Positions 1 to 11,399 of a stretch of 64,000 nucleotides of DNA are shown here, one piece after another. Each line of letters opens with the position of its first letter. Position 1 is the first letter of the stretch. The stretch lies in the NCBI GenBank assembly GCA_029378245.1, contig JARKIF010000126.1, positions 32,712 through 96,711 of the forward strand. The letters are read 5' to 3'. This DNA comes from Roridomyces roridus. Lineage: Eukaryota; Basidiomycota; Agaricomycetes; Agaricales; Mycenaceae. A model generated the notes under the pieces. It made no database searches and had not been told where the DNA came from. It worked only from the letters and a program-made list of their open reading frames with translations. The position numbers and the translations under genes were made by a program.

Positions 1-560
1 AGCGCACCGCTGTGACACCGTCGCCGAGCCGAAATGATTGGTCGGGTGAGAAGGTGACTCCGATGATTGGGAACCTGTAGACGCAGTGTGTTCAGCTACT
101 TAACCGATGAACCCAACATAGGGACGGATTCTGACGGAAGGCCAGGACATTGTGGTGAAGGAGACCGAGGAGAGAGTAGAGTTTCAGAAGAGAGATGTAC
201 GAGAGGAATCCATCTCTCCCTCGGCAGTGCATGCCACTGCCACTGCAAGTCGGCGGGAGAGGGACTTCGTGCTGCAGAGCGGAAGGTGCGATGGCGGTGG
301 GAGGAAAAAGACGTGGCTGCCAGGTTTTTGACGTCGGCTTATAAGTGGAGTCTTGCGGACACATGAATGGGTCGATTTTAGGAATGCTGAAACATTTCGA
401 GCCGCTAGAAGAGTGAACGAGCGGGATGGATTGAGATGGACAATTGATGCACGTCAAACGGTCTGCAGACTATCTCAGAAGATACCAAACTATCACGGAG
501 TAAGCATCTGACCAGGTTTCCATACCGTTTAATCCCAAACCATTTCACCGACTTTTCACT
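1..560. other. No recognisable gene
   Basis: Only short overlapping frames without recognisable domains or splice-consistent exons. It borders the truncated seven-helix pseudogene at 564-966, and homology to the intact copy stops at about position 564. Confidence 0.5.
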
Positions 561-563
561 GGG

Positions 564-966
564 AATAAGCAAGGAATGGACATTTTCGAACATAAATGTC
601 ATGTTCAAGGCCCATAGGGTGGTGGAGGACGCGTAGAGGTAGATCACCACCAGAAGCATGATGACCGAGCTCTTAGTCTTGAGTCCTCTTCGACTGCAAG
701 GGCCATGAAATCAACTCAGTTGACAGACAATGAAAGGGCTCACAAGATAGAATAAACAGCCACGGCAAAGAAAACACTGTAGGCACCTTAAGAATGAAAT
801 CAATTCAGACACATACAGGATTGTGTGTAGAGTGCTTACTGAAAAATACACTCTCCACAATAGCCGGAACAATATTCTCTGTGATATCAAGCCCAAAGCG
901 ACTCAGTGTCTGGCCATCCATGTCGGAGGGAGGAAAGGAATCCGCATCTGATAACGAAGCAGACAT
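564..966 (-). pseudogene. Truncated copy of the seven-helix membrane protein gene at 10067-11399
   Basis: Reading from the ATG at 966, the sequence matches the first three exons of the gene at 10067-11399. Exon 1 holds a peptide with DGQTLSRFGLDITENIV, exon 2 encodes a first helix, and exon 3 begins with the segment MLLVVIYLYASSTTLWALN. DNA identity is high through exons and introns, then ends abruptly in exon 3 near position 564, so four later exons are missing. The start codon lies only about 30 bp from the TIR element at 997-2481, which has separated the copy from its promoter region. A pseudogene by truncation is the simplest reading. Confidence 0.75.
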
Positions 967-996
967 GTTGATGATTTTCTCTGGGGGGGGTAGGGT

Positions 997-2481
997 ACGT
1001 TGAATTTCAACGTAACTTTGACCACGCAGTACGTTGAATTTCACTGAGCTCTAGGTTGATTTTCGCCGAGCCTACGTTGATTTTCACCTCCAGATTAGGT
1101 TGAAATCTACGTCGATAATCAACGTGATATGGCCACTTCCAACCTAACTCCCACATCAGGTTCCCAGTGAATTTCAACGGGATTTACGTTGAATTGGAGA
1201 AAGCCAGAAGCACTGATGCACCCTATATACACCGATTGTACCCTCGAATTCAGGCAAATGACAGGTGAAAGTGTGTATTAAAACTAGTCAAATACAGCTC
1301 TACTAATTGGCTAAGCCGGCGCGCTCACCGAGGTGCCAGCGACGGATGCATGCGAGAGATGACAAAGGTGGGGAAGGGAGAATGAGGTGAAAAAGCAAGG
1401 GAGGGAAGAAGCGGAGGCCACAATGTGGGTGGAGGACAGTCACTGTAGCCGAGGATGTTGTATACACTTGACGAGTTGAGCAGGGGGCCCTATCTTGCCA
1501 GAAACGGAGTTCTTGATATATAAGCAACGACTTGAGGAGATGTTCACGGGCTTCGACTGATTGGCGTGCATTGGGGAGCGGTAGGACTTGAGGGATGTCA
1601 GTCGGAGCGCGGGGCTTGGCCCTGATCTTGATTCAAGGACGATTTGTACAACCGGGGAGTTTTCAGTGGATGGGGTTGCTCCGAAGCGATGGCGGGTTGT
1701 CAACAGCGGAGGGAGGCGTTGCAATAGCATGTGGCAACACATGTGAGTGGATAACGGCACCGTTGCCAAGGGCCAGTGGGTACGGGAAGCGCGGTGTTGT
1801 GCGGCGGCTGCAGACGTGGAGAGTTTGGGGATGCAGGGAGTAGGCCTAGGGCCCAGAGAACGTTTTAACGGCGAGGGTGGCATTGAAACGTGGGGATCTG
1901 CGGAGGCATGACAGCGGGCGAGCGGCACGTGGTAGGCCTGAGGCGTGCAGCGGTGGGCAGAAGTGGCGGACGAAGGAGAGGGAGCGGGAGCTGAAACGGT
2001 CCTGCGGGCGAGGGTAGCATTCAAGACGGTGGTCTGGGGTCTGGAACTCGCGTGAGGGCGATGTGGACGAGGTGGTGGCTGCTGGGGGGAGTCGACGCTT
2101 GCGTGGGGACATGGAGGAAGGGAGAAAAAAAAGTATAGAAATCACGCCACGTCGCCATCAATAGCGCAATATCGGTACTCGGTAATTGATCCGATCGGAG
2201 TTTGAAGGACTTACAACAACTGTCGTGATCAGGTCTCGACAGAAATTTGTGAGTTCGGTTAGATGCCCAGATGTACACCTAAAGAGTCGAGTCGAGCACG
2301 AGGGTTGTCACCTGCAATCTAGGTTGAAATCTGGCGTGTCAATGATGTTCCGTGAAATTCAACGTAAAATGGGGTGAACTGGAGTTCAACGTAAAATGAG
2401 CGGTGAATTCAAATCACCGTAAGTCAACGGAAATTAGGTTGATAGTTGGTATTCACTGGAAATTACGTTGAAATTCAACGT
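997..2481. mobile_element. TIR element with palindromic ends, about 1.5 kb
   Basis: The element starts with ACGTTGAATTTCAACGT (997-1013) and ends with ACGTTGAAATTCAACGT (2465-2481). Each end is itself a near-palindrome and the two are inverted relative to each other for about 22 bp. Both subterminal 200 bp are packed with variants of the same 12-mer (for example near 1031, 1073, 1096, 2322, 2350 and 2382), as in transposase-binding arrays. The paralogous locus at about 11400 has the same flanks without this insert, which gives an empty site. The interior is GC-rich with an unassigned minus-strand frame (1440-2024) and no transposase, so it is probably non-autonomous. No clear target-site duplication was found. 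Confidence 0.65.
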
Positions 2482-3560
2482 GTTGCAGCTCCATAGTGTT
2501 TCCACTCAAGGGAGTGAGGGAAGTGGGAGCGAGGGAGCCTGTAAATGCTCGCTGTGCCTTCTGCTTTAAATTTGTTACTTCCCGGGACCGGTGTTCCCAA
2601 GTGGGACCGTCCTACGTGATTTTTCTTCCTTCCTTCCCATACTATCTCATGAGTATGTCCGGATCCTGTAAAAAGGTAGCTCAAACTTGGACCAGCTCCA
2701 AGTGTTCTTGAGCCCTGATTCCGCTCGGAGAGAGTTGAAACTTCGCTGGGCATAAATCCTGGCCTGCCAATGAACAACTGCGGAAAGGAATCAATGTAAC
2801 GCGCAAGGACACAAAGAGGGACTGCAGTGTGCACCAACGTCTGCGAAATTACCTCAGGGAGGACAGACACAATTGTGCCATGAGGCATGTAAGTACTTGA
2901 CTTTGCTGAAGACATAAATAACAGGATAGAGATAGAAATTGGATCCCGCACCTCTAAGTTTAAGTTAGAACAATCCATCAGCGGCGAATGCAATGCAACT
3001 TGGCAACACCATCACGAACACTGATCAAGATTGCCGTCTTCTGCCCGTACAGCTTCTTCTCTGTCCCCAGCCAATGGCGACCTCCGACTCTGCTGTTCGG
3101 CTCCTAAGGCATACTGGCAAATAAGAGTTTTGCATTGAGTCATCGTCAGGTCATCGAGGCGCGGGTTGGACGGTTTGTCTACTCCGGTATTCGAAGGCAA
3201 GTCGATTTCCTGGGTGTCGTCCGGATGACTGGCTGCTATGAAAAGATGGTATCCTCGCTCTAGCGTTGTCAACACGATTTCCAGAAGTTGTATATGAGCG
3301 CAGAAGATTCAATGGGAATAAAACACACGATAAAAGAGAAACAATCTGAATCCGAACTGGTCCCCAAACCGTACTACTTCATGCAGTGGTTTGAAAACAG
3401 CGGGAACGGGCCATGACCAGTTCTGGAGTCCTTGACAGCGATGAAGACACCAATCGCGTAGTAGAGATTCAATCCCGTGTGGACGGCGCCATGGGAAATC
3501 TCAGATCATTTATGTAATCTGGGTGTTTACCCACGTCTGAATGTGCACCAGAGGCAGCAG
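2482..3560. repeat. Duplicated 5' flanks of the membrane-protein genes
   Basis: 2482-3290 aligns with 11400-12310 (upstream of the intact seven-helix gene) and in part with 14440-15110. Shared blocks include the one around 3040-3100 (CTTCTGCCCGTA) and the one around 3240-3290 (cgattTCCAGAAGT). About 3290-3480 instead matches the 5' flank of the DUF6534 copy at 13880-14410. This stretch is therefore a relic of segmental duplication, with no intact gene. A minus-strand frame (3012-3275) overlaps a block conserved in three copies, but I do not recognise a protein. Confidence 0.65.
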
Positions 3561-3919
3561 TACACTATGTTGCAGCTCATCATATGAGCGATATTTACTG
3601 TGTTATTAACCAAGTGATGACTACGTTTAGCGGCAGGATTTCATGAGAAAGTTTGTACATGTTTGTCCTCTAAGAAGCTTGTACATATTTGTCCCTGCCC
3701 GCTGGCATCTTCTTTGCTTCTTACCACCACCTCATCAAGTTCTCTGCTGGCTGTGAGCTGCTCTCTTGTTTTTTTTTTTCCTGTCCGATTGCATAACAAT
3801 CTCCAGATCAGTTTCATGACGTCTAATACCCACCGAGTCGGAAGAGTCCGGGATGTCATTATCCATGGTGTGTGAAATCTCAGTGTGGGATCCTGAATAA
3901 ATATGAGCTGTGGCTATAG
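3561..3919. other. No recognisable gene; possible 5' region of the NLR
   Basis: AT-rich sequence with a T10 tract near 3770. An upstream exon of the NLR gene may lie here, because the glycine-rich exon opens at a splice acceptor and has no in-frame ATG, but I could not identify it. Confidence 0.4.
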
Positions 3920-6812
3920 GTGGCCCAGGAGGTCAAGGTGGGGCAGGGAATGAAATTGGGGGTGTTGGTGGACCTGGAGGGAGTGCCATTGTCAATGTGT
4001 AAGCTTTTTGACACCCACGCTGCCAAGTTAACTCATCATTCTATGACAGTGTCCAAGGGTTTATCACATTTTCTCCCAGCATAGCTCTTGTGGCTCATCT
4101 TTGGGGTAGATCAAATGAGGATTTATTCAAGTGGTTAGGGAAACCTTCGGATACACAGGAGAGACAGCATCAGCTGCAAGGGCTTCGTCACGAAGGTACT
4201 GGGACCTGGCTGCTTGAGCATGATCAGTTTGATCATTGGAAAAACACATCTGGCAGCTTGTGGATCCAGGGAATCTGTATGTTGGCCTGATTTTATTTTA
4301 TTTCATATCTGATCAATTCCAGCTGGAACGGGGAAAAGTGTACTCAGGTATTTCATTTATTTCACTACAGTATCTCTGCTGACATGAACAGCTCAACCAT
4401 CATCAATGACCTTGTCAAGACTGGCAAAGAAGTTGCATATTTCTTTTTTGACTTCAGGAATGACAGACAAAGCCTGGATATCATGTTGCGCTCCATTGTC
4501 TGGCAGCTCTCTGAGATGTCCCCCACTCCACATGGGACTCTTTCAACATTTCATAAAACACTGGGAAAAGGAAAAATACAGCCACAGATTAAAGATCTCC
4601 AACAACTCTTTCATGATTTGATTGGAGAACTAGGGCAGGCATACATTGTCCTGGATGCACTGGATGAATGCCACAAGAGTGATTGGACAGGTCTTGTTGC
4701 ATTTATGAACAGACTATGTGGATCTTCCAAGAAATGCCCACATTTGCTGTTCACAAGTCAACATCGCCAGGAATTTCAAACAGGCTTCAAGGGCATTCCT
4801 TTGATACAGTTGCATACATCAATATTGGATGAGGACATAAGATCTTTTGTGTACAGCAAGATTTTGGCAATATCTGATGATGTGGAACATGCCAATTCAG
4901 TCATTGAGCAAATTGTGAGCAAGAGTAATGGAATGTAAGTCTTTTTTTTCTTCTCTTTTTGTTTTTTGGCCTTGTACTAAAAGGCATTGATAGGTTCCGC
5001 ATGGCAGATTGCTTGATCAAGGAATTAGGTCACTGTCATTGGGAGGATGAATGGGATGAGGTCCTTGCAGTTCTACCCGCTGATCTCTTCAGCATCTACA
5101 GCCGTTTCCTTAACCGTGCGAAGGCAGAACCCAAACTGTCATCGGTTTTCATTCAGGCAATACTACGGTGGCTTCTGTTTTCAGCAAGAGAGCTATCCCC
5201 TGAGGAGCTTGGAGATGCCATTGCCTTTCGCTTGGATCTGCCCAATTTTGATTTCTCCAACCTGGATACATCAATTCATTACCCGGGCAGGCGCAAGGGA
5301 AATTCTCAAATTGTCAAGTTGCTTGATGGGCTTGTTGTTGCTAACACTGATGAGGCAAGGCAAGAATCAATTAGTTTTGCACACTCATCTGTGCGAGATT
5401 ATGTCCTTTCCAAGGAGTTTCATCAGGAGCATGTATCAACTTTCGATCTCAGTGAGAAAATCTCACAAAAATACCTTGCACAAACCTGTCTGCGTTATCT
5501 CCTTGTGTTCTCAGAAAAGGATCATGTTATGACTCAGCAAACCTGGGTGCAGTACCCACTTGCAGTGTATGCAGCCAGAAATTGGTTCAATCACTTGCAG
5601 CACTGTGATGCAATGGACCAGGAGCAGCTACTCCCAACAACATTACATCTGCTTGAAGATGGCAGCAGCCAATACACTATGTTGTGTGAATTACAGGGAG
5701 ATGATGGATTGAGATGGAATAACCACATCCCAGCAATATGTATGTGCACACAAATGGGGTTTGAAAGAGGGGTGTTGGCTTTGCTTGTGGATAGGAAGGT
5801 GCCAGTTGAGGCTGCAGACAAGTATGGCTGGACTCCGCTGCACCTTGCCTCGCGGTATGCCCAGCTTGACATTGCAAAGCTGCTTCTTGAACATGGGGCA
5901 TCACTGGAGGCTGCAGCCAATGATGGCTGGACTCCGCTGCGCCTTGCCTTGCGGTATGGCCACCTTGACATTGCAAAGCTGCTTGTTGAACGTGGGGCAT
6001 CCCTGGAGGCTGCAGACAAGAATGGCTGGACTCCGCTGCACCTTGCCTCGCGGTATGCCCAGCTTGACATTGCAAAGCTGCTTATTGAACATGGGGCATT
6101 CCTGGAGGCTGCAGACAAGGATGGCTGGACTCCGCTGCATGCTGCCTTGTGGTATCGTCAGCTTGACATTGCAAAGCTGCTTGTTGAACATGGGGCACCA
6201 CTGGAGGCTGCAGACAAGAATGGCTGGACTCCACTGCACCTTGCCTCGCGGTATGCCCAGCTTGACATTGCAAAGCTGCTTGTTGAATGTGGGGCACCAC
6301 TGGAGGCTGCAGACAAGGATGGCTGGACTCCGCTGCACGTTGCCTTGCGGTATGGCCAGGTTGACATTGCAAAGCTGCTTGTTGAACATGGGGCACCACT
6401 GGAGGCTGCAGACAAGAATGGCTGGACTCCGCTGCACATTGCCTCTGGGTATGGCCAGGTTGACATTGCAAAGCTGCTTGTTGAACATGGGGCATCCCTG
6501 GAGGCTGCAGACAAGGATGGCTGGACTCCGCTGCATGTTGCCTCGCGGTATGCCCAGCTTGACATTGCAAAGCTGCTTATTGAACATGGGGCATTCCTGG
6601 AGGCTGCAGACAAGGATGGCTGGACTCCGCTGCACTTTGCCTCTCGGTATGGTCACCTTGACATTGCAAAGCTGCTTGCTGAACATGGGGTGTCACTTGA
6701 GGCTGCAGAGAAGGATGGCCAGACTCCGCTGCAACTTGCCTCACAGTATGGCCACCTTGACATTGCAACAGTGCTCGTTGAACATGGGGCATCACTCCAT
6801 GTGTTGGAGTAA
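3920..6812 (+). CDS. NACHT-ankyrin NLR-type protein (5' end unresolved)
   Basis: A multi-exon fungal NOD-like receptor. A glycine-rich segment (GGPGGQGGAGNEIGGVGG, from 3920) is spliced to an N-terminal linker typical of agaric NACHT proteins (KWL...GTGTWLLEHDQFDHWK). Removing introns at about 4279-4321 and 4350-4370 creates a Walker A, GISGTGKSVL. A hydrophobic Walker B, YIVLDALDECH, follows near 4645-4675. One more intron begins after SNGM (about 4937) and ends just before FRMADCLI. The winged-helix/linker region leads into about ten 33-residue ankyrin repeats ending at the stop in 6810-6812. Known relatives act in non-self recognition and regulated cell death; here that role is inferred from domain architecture. 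The true start is not visible, because the first coding exon opens at an acceptor with an upstream in-frame stop. The gene sits inside a duplicated membrane-protein cluster and is the only plus-strand gene there. Confidence 0.85.
5817..6809 (+). repeat. Ten tandem 99-bp ankyrin repeats in the NLR
   Basis: Ten consecutive 33-codon units share the framework GWTPLH-AS-RY--LDIAKLL-EHGA-LEAAD. Most third bases are identical too, so the array is homogenised at the DNA level. Variation is confined to a few columns: the residue after TPLH (L, A, V, I, F), the S/L and R/W/G that follow, the AQ/GH/RQ/GQ pair, and S/F/P late in the unit. These are solvent-exposed beta-turn and helix positions in ankyrin folds. 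The last unit is more diverged and closes the domain. Confidence 0.9.
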
Positions 6813-6986
6813 TCATTATTTCCCCGACCTTCTACCTGATTCTATTTACTCAGCTTTTACCAAGTCTCTCTTCACTGTGGTAGAATATTCTGGATATTAT
6901 TCGTAGTATATAAGCCTGTAGTTGAACCACTGAATGTATTATTCTTCTCTTGTTCACACTCATTGAACATCATCCAACAATACCAT

Positions 6987-7060
6987 GCTGCGGAGAAGGA
7001 TGGTTGGACTCAGTTGCAATGTGCCTCCTCAAATGGCCACCTTGACATTGCAAAGCTGCT
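6987..7060 (+). pseudogene. Detached, decayed ankyrin-repeat unit
   Basis: About 175 bp after the NLR stop codon, a stretch reads AAEKDGWTQLQCASSNGHLDIAKLL in one frame, clearly another copy of the 99-bp ankyrin unit. It has no continuous frame with the gene and no clear acceptor. It suggests the array was longer and was cut by an insertion or rearrangement around 6812-6985. Confidence 0.75.
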
Positions 7061-8055
7061 GAACCAACCCGGTGATACGCAGCGTCGCGCGCACTAGTGT
7101 ATAGTAGATAGCTCGAGTAGGTAATGCCCTAGAAGTAGACCACAAAGTGATGCAACTCCACAACACACTAACCACACAGCACACACAACACTCACACAAT
7201 TCCTTGACTACCACGCAGACACCTAACGGTTGAGTTCGGGGTCGTCTGAAGTATACAGATAAGACTGATACTCCACGGCACCTAATAAGCCCTCGTAATG
7301 CTTCCAGTTGGTAGGGCGGTGTCGGCCTTCCAAGTGGAAGGGCTTCGGTTTATTTGGCATATGGCTGGAGAAAGTGCTGGAGAAAGCCGGAGAAATGTCA
7401 GAGATCTAAGTGGTAGGACTTCGTTGCTCATTATGGAAGATATTGAGAGCTACCACTGCTGCCGGCCAAGTTGTACCGTTGATCACTAGTCATCAATAAT
7501 TGATGGCATCATCAAAAAAGCGAAGTTGTAGAGCAAGTCAAGAACCATAAGAGTTGCCAATAAACATCTACCCAAAACTGTGTGTATAATTTAGAAAAAA
7601 AGCAGTGGTGTAAATGATTGAAGTGGCATTACACTTGGTGCAACTGGCCGGTCTTGAATGCCCCCAAAACCAAAAGCATGTTGGTCACTTGGGTCGTACG
7701 GCTTGCGTACGGCGATCACTGGCCATCACAACAATCCCTCTCGTCACTCGTGAGGCTAGTTCAACATAGCACATATATGTCTCATATGCTTCAACCGACG
7801 CGTGTGCCTAGCGTCTGACGTTTCAAGTCTTGCGTTCCCGTTCGATTCTAGCCACAGGGTACAACACCTCGACTGCGTACTCAATATTCCAACCATAATG
7901 TCAACATAGATTCAACCGTTGCCACCAGATCATCCACACTCACACCTACTACCATTTCTGAACAATACATACAAAAAGATTGCCACGCAGCGCTTGAAAA
8001 TACCTAGCCGTTCATCCTCAAACTGACTCTGCCTCCCCGGGAACCTGGATATCCA
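7061..8055. other. No recognisable gene
   Basis: Low-complexity and repeat-like sequence with no supported exon. A B-box-like motif (GTTCGATTC near 7840) is present but no tRNA fold was found around it. Confidence 0.4.
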
Positions 8056-9571
8056 TCAATATCTCATTAATATCGGGACATGAAGATGAAATTGAGCACA
8101 TACACCTATATCCTTCATCTCAACAGATCCCATCACACGGTGGTCGTCTACAAATGCCTCACGTGTGATGGTGAAAGCTGTTTGGGTGCCAGGTTCAATG
8201 GTTGACGTGGGGCGACCAGAGTTGAATTGAGCGGCGGATATCATTCCGAGTCTCTCGTCGGTCCCTTCATGCCGCGCCTGCTCACAATTCTGGCCCGTGA
8301 GTTGAAGATGGTTAGGGTTGAAATGGAGTAAAGCTTTGGCAATATTCCTCCCACGGCTGTGTAGTAGGTGCTGTTTGGAAGCGCAATAAATAGAATCAGT
8401 GCGGTTAGCGCAGCGAGAGCTACGAGAACTTAAAGTGAGGTCCATGTCAACATTAACATTTCTCAGGGACTTGCCTGTTATGGTGCCGGTCTCAATTATC
8501 AACCTCAGAAGCCTGGAGATGATTTCTTGTGTTTCACGAAAACCCGTGTCATGTCTCGTCAGCTGGAAATCATCTCAGAAAAGGGGCGGATGGAAAAAGG
8601 ACTGCTCACATAGTATGTCATCAATCCAGCAATGAGAACATCCGAGACTACGGAGCCTCCGTACCAAATCTGCATGGGATGATGAGCGGCATATTTTTGA
8701 TTCAATAGTTTATTTATCTCACCCCAACAGTTATTGAGACACGAGAGCTGTGGAAGCCCAGTATCTGAATGCTGTTCACTTTTCTATCGGTTAATTTGAC
8801 AACCGAGAGAGATGAATGAATATCTCCTCACTCTGAGTGTTAGTAACCCCAGACACAATCGCGGAAACGCAGCTGGCGGAAGATATCTGTGGTTGAAGCT
8901 GCTCAACACTTTGAGCCAAAGGTCTGCAGAAAGAGCTTACGGTCGTAATCACCAAGGGAATTATCCATGTCTTGCAGAAGATCCGAATACGGAATGCATA
9001 AAATGATTGACTGGCAAAGGCAGCTTCCGAGAGAGATGAGACAGGATATGAACAAGGATGCACTTGAACCAAATTCACTTAGACCACCAATAATGGGTAC
9101 CATGTACTGCACAGAATCATCCGTGATGGAGCTGGATATACTGACACCAGAGCCATATATTGTGTATGTGTCGTGGATTATGGAACCTGTAAGGGCCAAC
9201 TGCAAAACAAAGATCCCATAAACCAGACCCTTGCTTAACCGCCGGTCATCCGGAAATGCCTGATAGTAGAGGTCTGCTTTTTTTTGTCAGTACCCAATCT
9301 AAGAAGTACAGCCGGGCGCCGCAGGTGCTGCCGGGGAGCTCACATATCTGCACACTAAGGCAACCAAAGAGGGCAAGGTCGAAGAGAAACATGAGAATGA
9401 TCTGAATTGTTGTCAATGTGGTGTGGCAGATGACTCTTAGAGAATCCTCACCGCAGAGGTTTGAGGACTGCGAGTAGAATAATTTTAGTGTTCCAGTCTT
9501 CCGGGGGAGAATACAGGGATCACTCACAAGGCAGGCACGGAGAGTGGAGCATCCGGTGTGGGCACCATCAT
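8056..9571 (-). CDS. DUF6534-family multi-pass membrane protein
   Basis: About eight short exons run from the ATG at 9571 (MMVPTPDAPLSVPA). Recognisable exons are the first helix ILMFLFDLALFGCLSVQ, the segment YYQAFPDDRRLSKGLVYG, the exon AFASQSFYAFRIRI, the exon ending DVLIAGLMTYY, the exon with GFRETQEIISRLLRLIIE and the exon ending LYSISTLTIFNSRAR. This order is diagnostic of the fungal DUF6534 family (seven-helix, function unknown, often present in dozens of copies in mushrooms). The C-terminal tail (8056-8280) is open only in a frame shifted relative to the last helix exon, so either a very small intron or a frameshift is present. A paralogue lies at about 12796-13841. Confidence 0.7.
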
Positions 9572-10066
9572 GGGGAGAGGTGGTGTCTAGTCACTAGGCA
9601 TTGAACTGGCTGGAAGTGTATTTATGAGAAGCGGGATGAGTGAGTACCCACGATAAAAATTCCAGAGAAACATCAGGTGCACAAGTGAGTTCTCATCCCG
9701 CACAGAGTCTAAAAACCGCCAATGTTCATTCAAAAACCGTAGGCACTTATATCAGGCGGATGATCTGCACCAAGGTTCACATCAGGCCCTGGATCCGTGA
9801 TGATATATATGGTCGCACAGGAACGGCCCCTAGCAGACAGGTAACTGGGTACCCACTGAACCCTGGGTATTGAGGGTACCCCACCAATTCCAGGGTACCG
9901 AGGGTACCCCAATCAATACCCAAAATCAACTCAACATAAGTACGAGGCACTGGATTGTGTTTTTGGAATACCAGTTGAGTTTGCGGTAAAAGATTGATTC
10001 AAATACATACTACTAGTAGTAACAACTAAGTACCTAGACATCCTGAATAGTACCAGCTTTAGCAAA
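9572..10066. other. Intergenic spacer with a small inverted repeat
   Basis: Promoter side of the DUF6534 gene; 9572-9700 aligns with 13842-13950 upstream of the paralogue. Around 9865-9922 the motifs TGGGTATTGA and TCAATACCCA face each other, with GAGGGTACCCC repeated between them. This is a hairpin or MITE-end-like structure. No gene was seen. Confidence 0.5.
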
Positions 10067-11399
10067 TTACATCCCAATACCTCTCTCGTCTCTATGTACC
10101 AATGAAATGGTCCTCAAATTGATGCTCAAATCCACATGGGTCCCGTCGGAGTCCCAAAAGGTATGCTGCAGGTTGACGATGACAATGATGAGGGTAGGGT
10201 ACATCCCCGAGATTTGGTCCCCCATGCCGGAAAATATCTCATAGAGGTAATACACTGGCGCATCCCGGGACAGAGGAAAGAAAAGGATGAGTTGAGTGAG
10301 CTGGTAGGTGCACAAAAATTCAATAAAGGGAACAAATGAGTACTTAGACAATCACTGACCCAGAATAGACAATAAATAAACCCAGATTCGACCAACAGCG
10401 ATAGGATCCTGTTAGTAGACATTTGGCGCCGGCGCCCATTTTCGATGATACCCAAAGAGTTTGTAGCCCGGCGATGTCGCCTTCACAGAAGCGTCAATAC
10501 ACGAGGATCTGGTTCAATCAGCATACCAGGCCTTGAGACCAATGAGCAAGGTGCAGCTGGCATTCATTCCCAGGGAGAATGCCCAAGCCACCAACTCTGC
10601 GTGAGTGCAGACTGCTCCCCCATTCGAAATGGATGTCACATCTGAGTATCCAGCTCCAGTCAAACAAGTGATATCAATGATGGTGAAAACTGGGAGTGCA
10701 CAATGAATAAGGCAGTCTTTCAACACTTGAGTGGGCAACTTACCCGAGGACATGATCAGGAGGACACACGGGACAGAGACCATCCAAAGCGTTCTCTGGT
10801 ATATAACCCAGGCTCGCCAGATGACAACACTGTCTCCAACCACCATCTAATTCAACCAAATGAATGTGAGAATGAAGAGGAAGGCAAAACATACATTGAA
10901 CATGTACAGCGCCTCCATCGGTACATCCACAATTGAAACATCGAGATCACCTTGTGCCAACCGATCTTGAAGTGGCGTAGTGGGATGGCCAATAAGCAAG
11001 GAATGGACATTTTTGAGCAGAAATGTGACGTTCAAGGCCCATAGGGTAGTGGAGGACGCGTAGAGGTAGGTCACCACCAGAAGCATGATGACCGAACTCT
11101 TAGTCTTGAGTCCTCTTCGACTGCAAGGGCCATGAAATCAACTCAGTTGACAGACGATGAAAGGGCTCACAAAATAGAGTAAACAGCCACGGCAAAGAAA
11201 ACACTGTAGGCACCTTGAGAAATTAATTAAGGCACATCCAGGATCATGATGATGTGTAGAGAGTGTGCTTACTGAAAAATGCAGTCTCCACGATCCCGCC
11301 AACAATATCCTCTGAGATAATGAGCCCGAAGTCACCCAGTGTCTGGCCATCCATGTTGGAAGGCGGAAAAGAGTTCACATCTGGCAACGAAGCAGCCAT
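10067..11399 (-). CDS. Uncharacterised seven-helix membrane protein (GPCR-like topology)
   Basis: Seven exons splice cleanly into about 338 residues. Exon 1 (ATG at 11399) has DGQTLGDFGLIISEDIV. Helix exons then read SAYSVFFAVAVYSI, VIMLLVVTYLYASSTTLWAL, MVVGDSVVIWRAWVIYQRTL, FTIIDITCLTGAGYSDV, ELVAWAFSLGMNASCTLL and SLLVESGFIYCLFW. The last exon contains SGMYPTLIIVIVNLQ and stops at 10067-10069. This is a large orphan family in Agaricomycetes with a short extracellular N-terminus and seven predicted helices; no ligand or function is known. All introns are GT-AG of about 45-60 nt. A truncated copy lies at 564-966 with high identity even in introns, so the duplication is recent. Confidence 0.8.

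Noticed and set aside
5591..6686. Long antisense frames through the ankyrin array
   Set aside because: They are shadows of the 99-bp periodicity; every repeat keeps the same non-stop codons on the other strand.
5761..6906. 381-codon plus frame overlapping the NLR
   Set aside because: Also a product of the tandem repeat in a second frame; it lacks the NACHT part and any non-repeat domain.
7770..7860. Possible tRNA-Met near a B-box-like GTTCGATTC
   Set aside because: No acceptor or anticodon stem could be paired, even allowing an intron.
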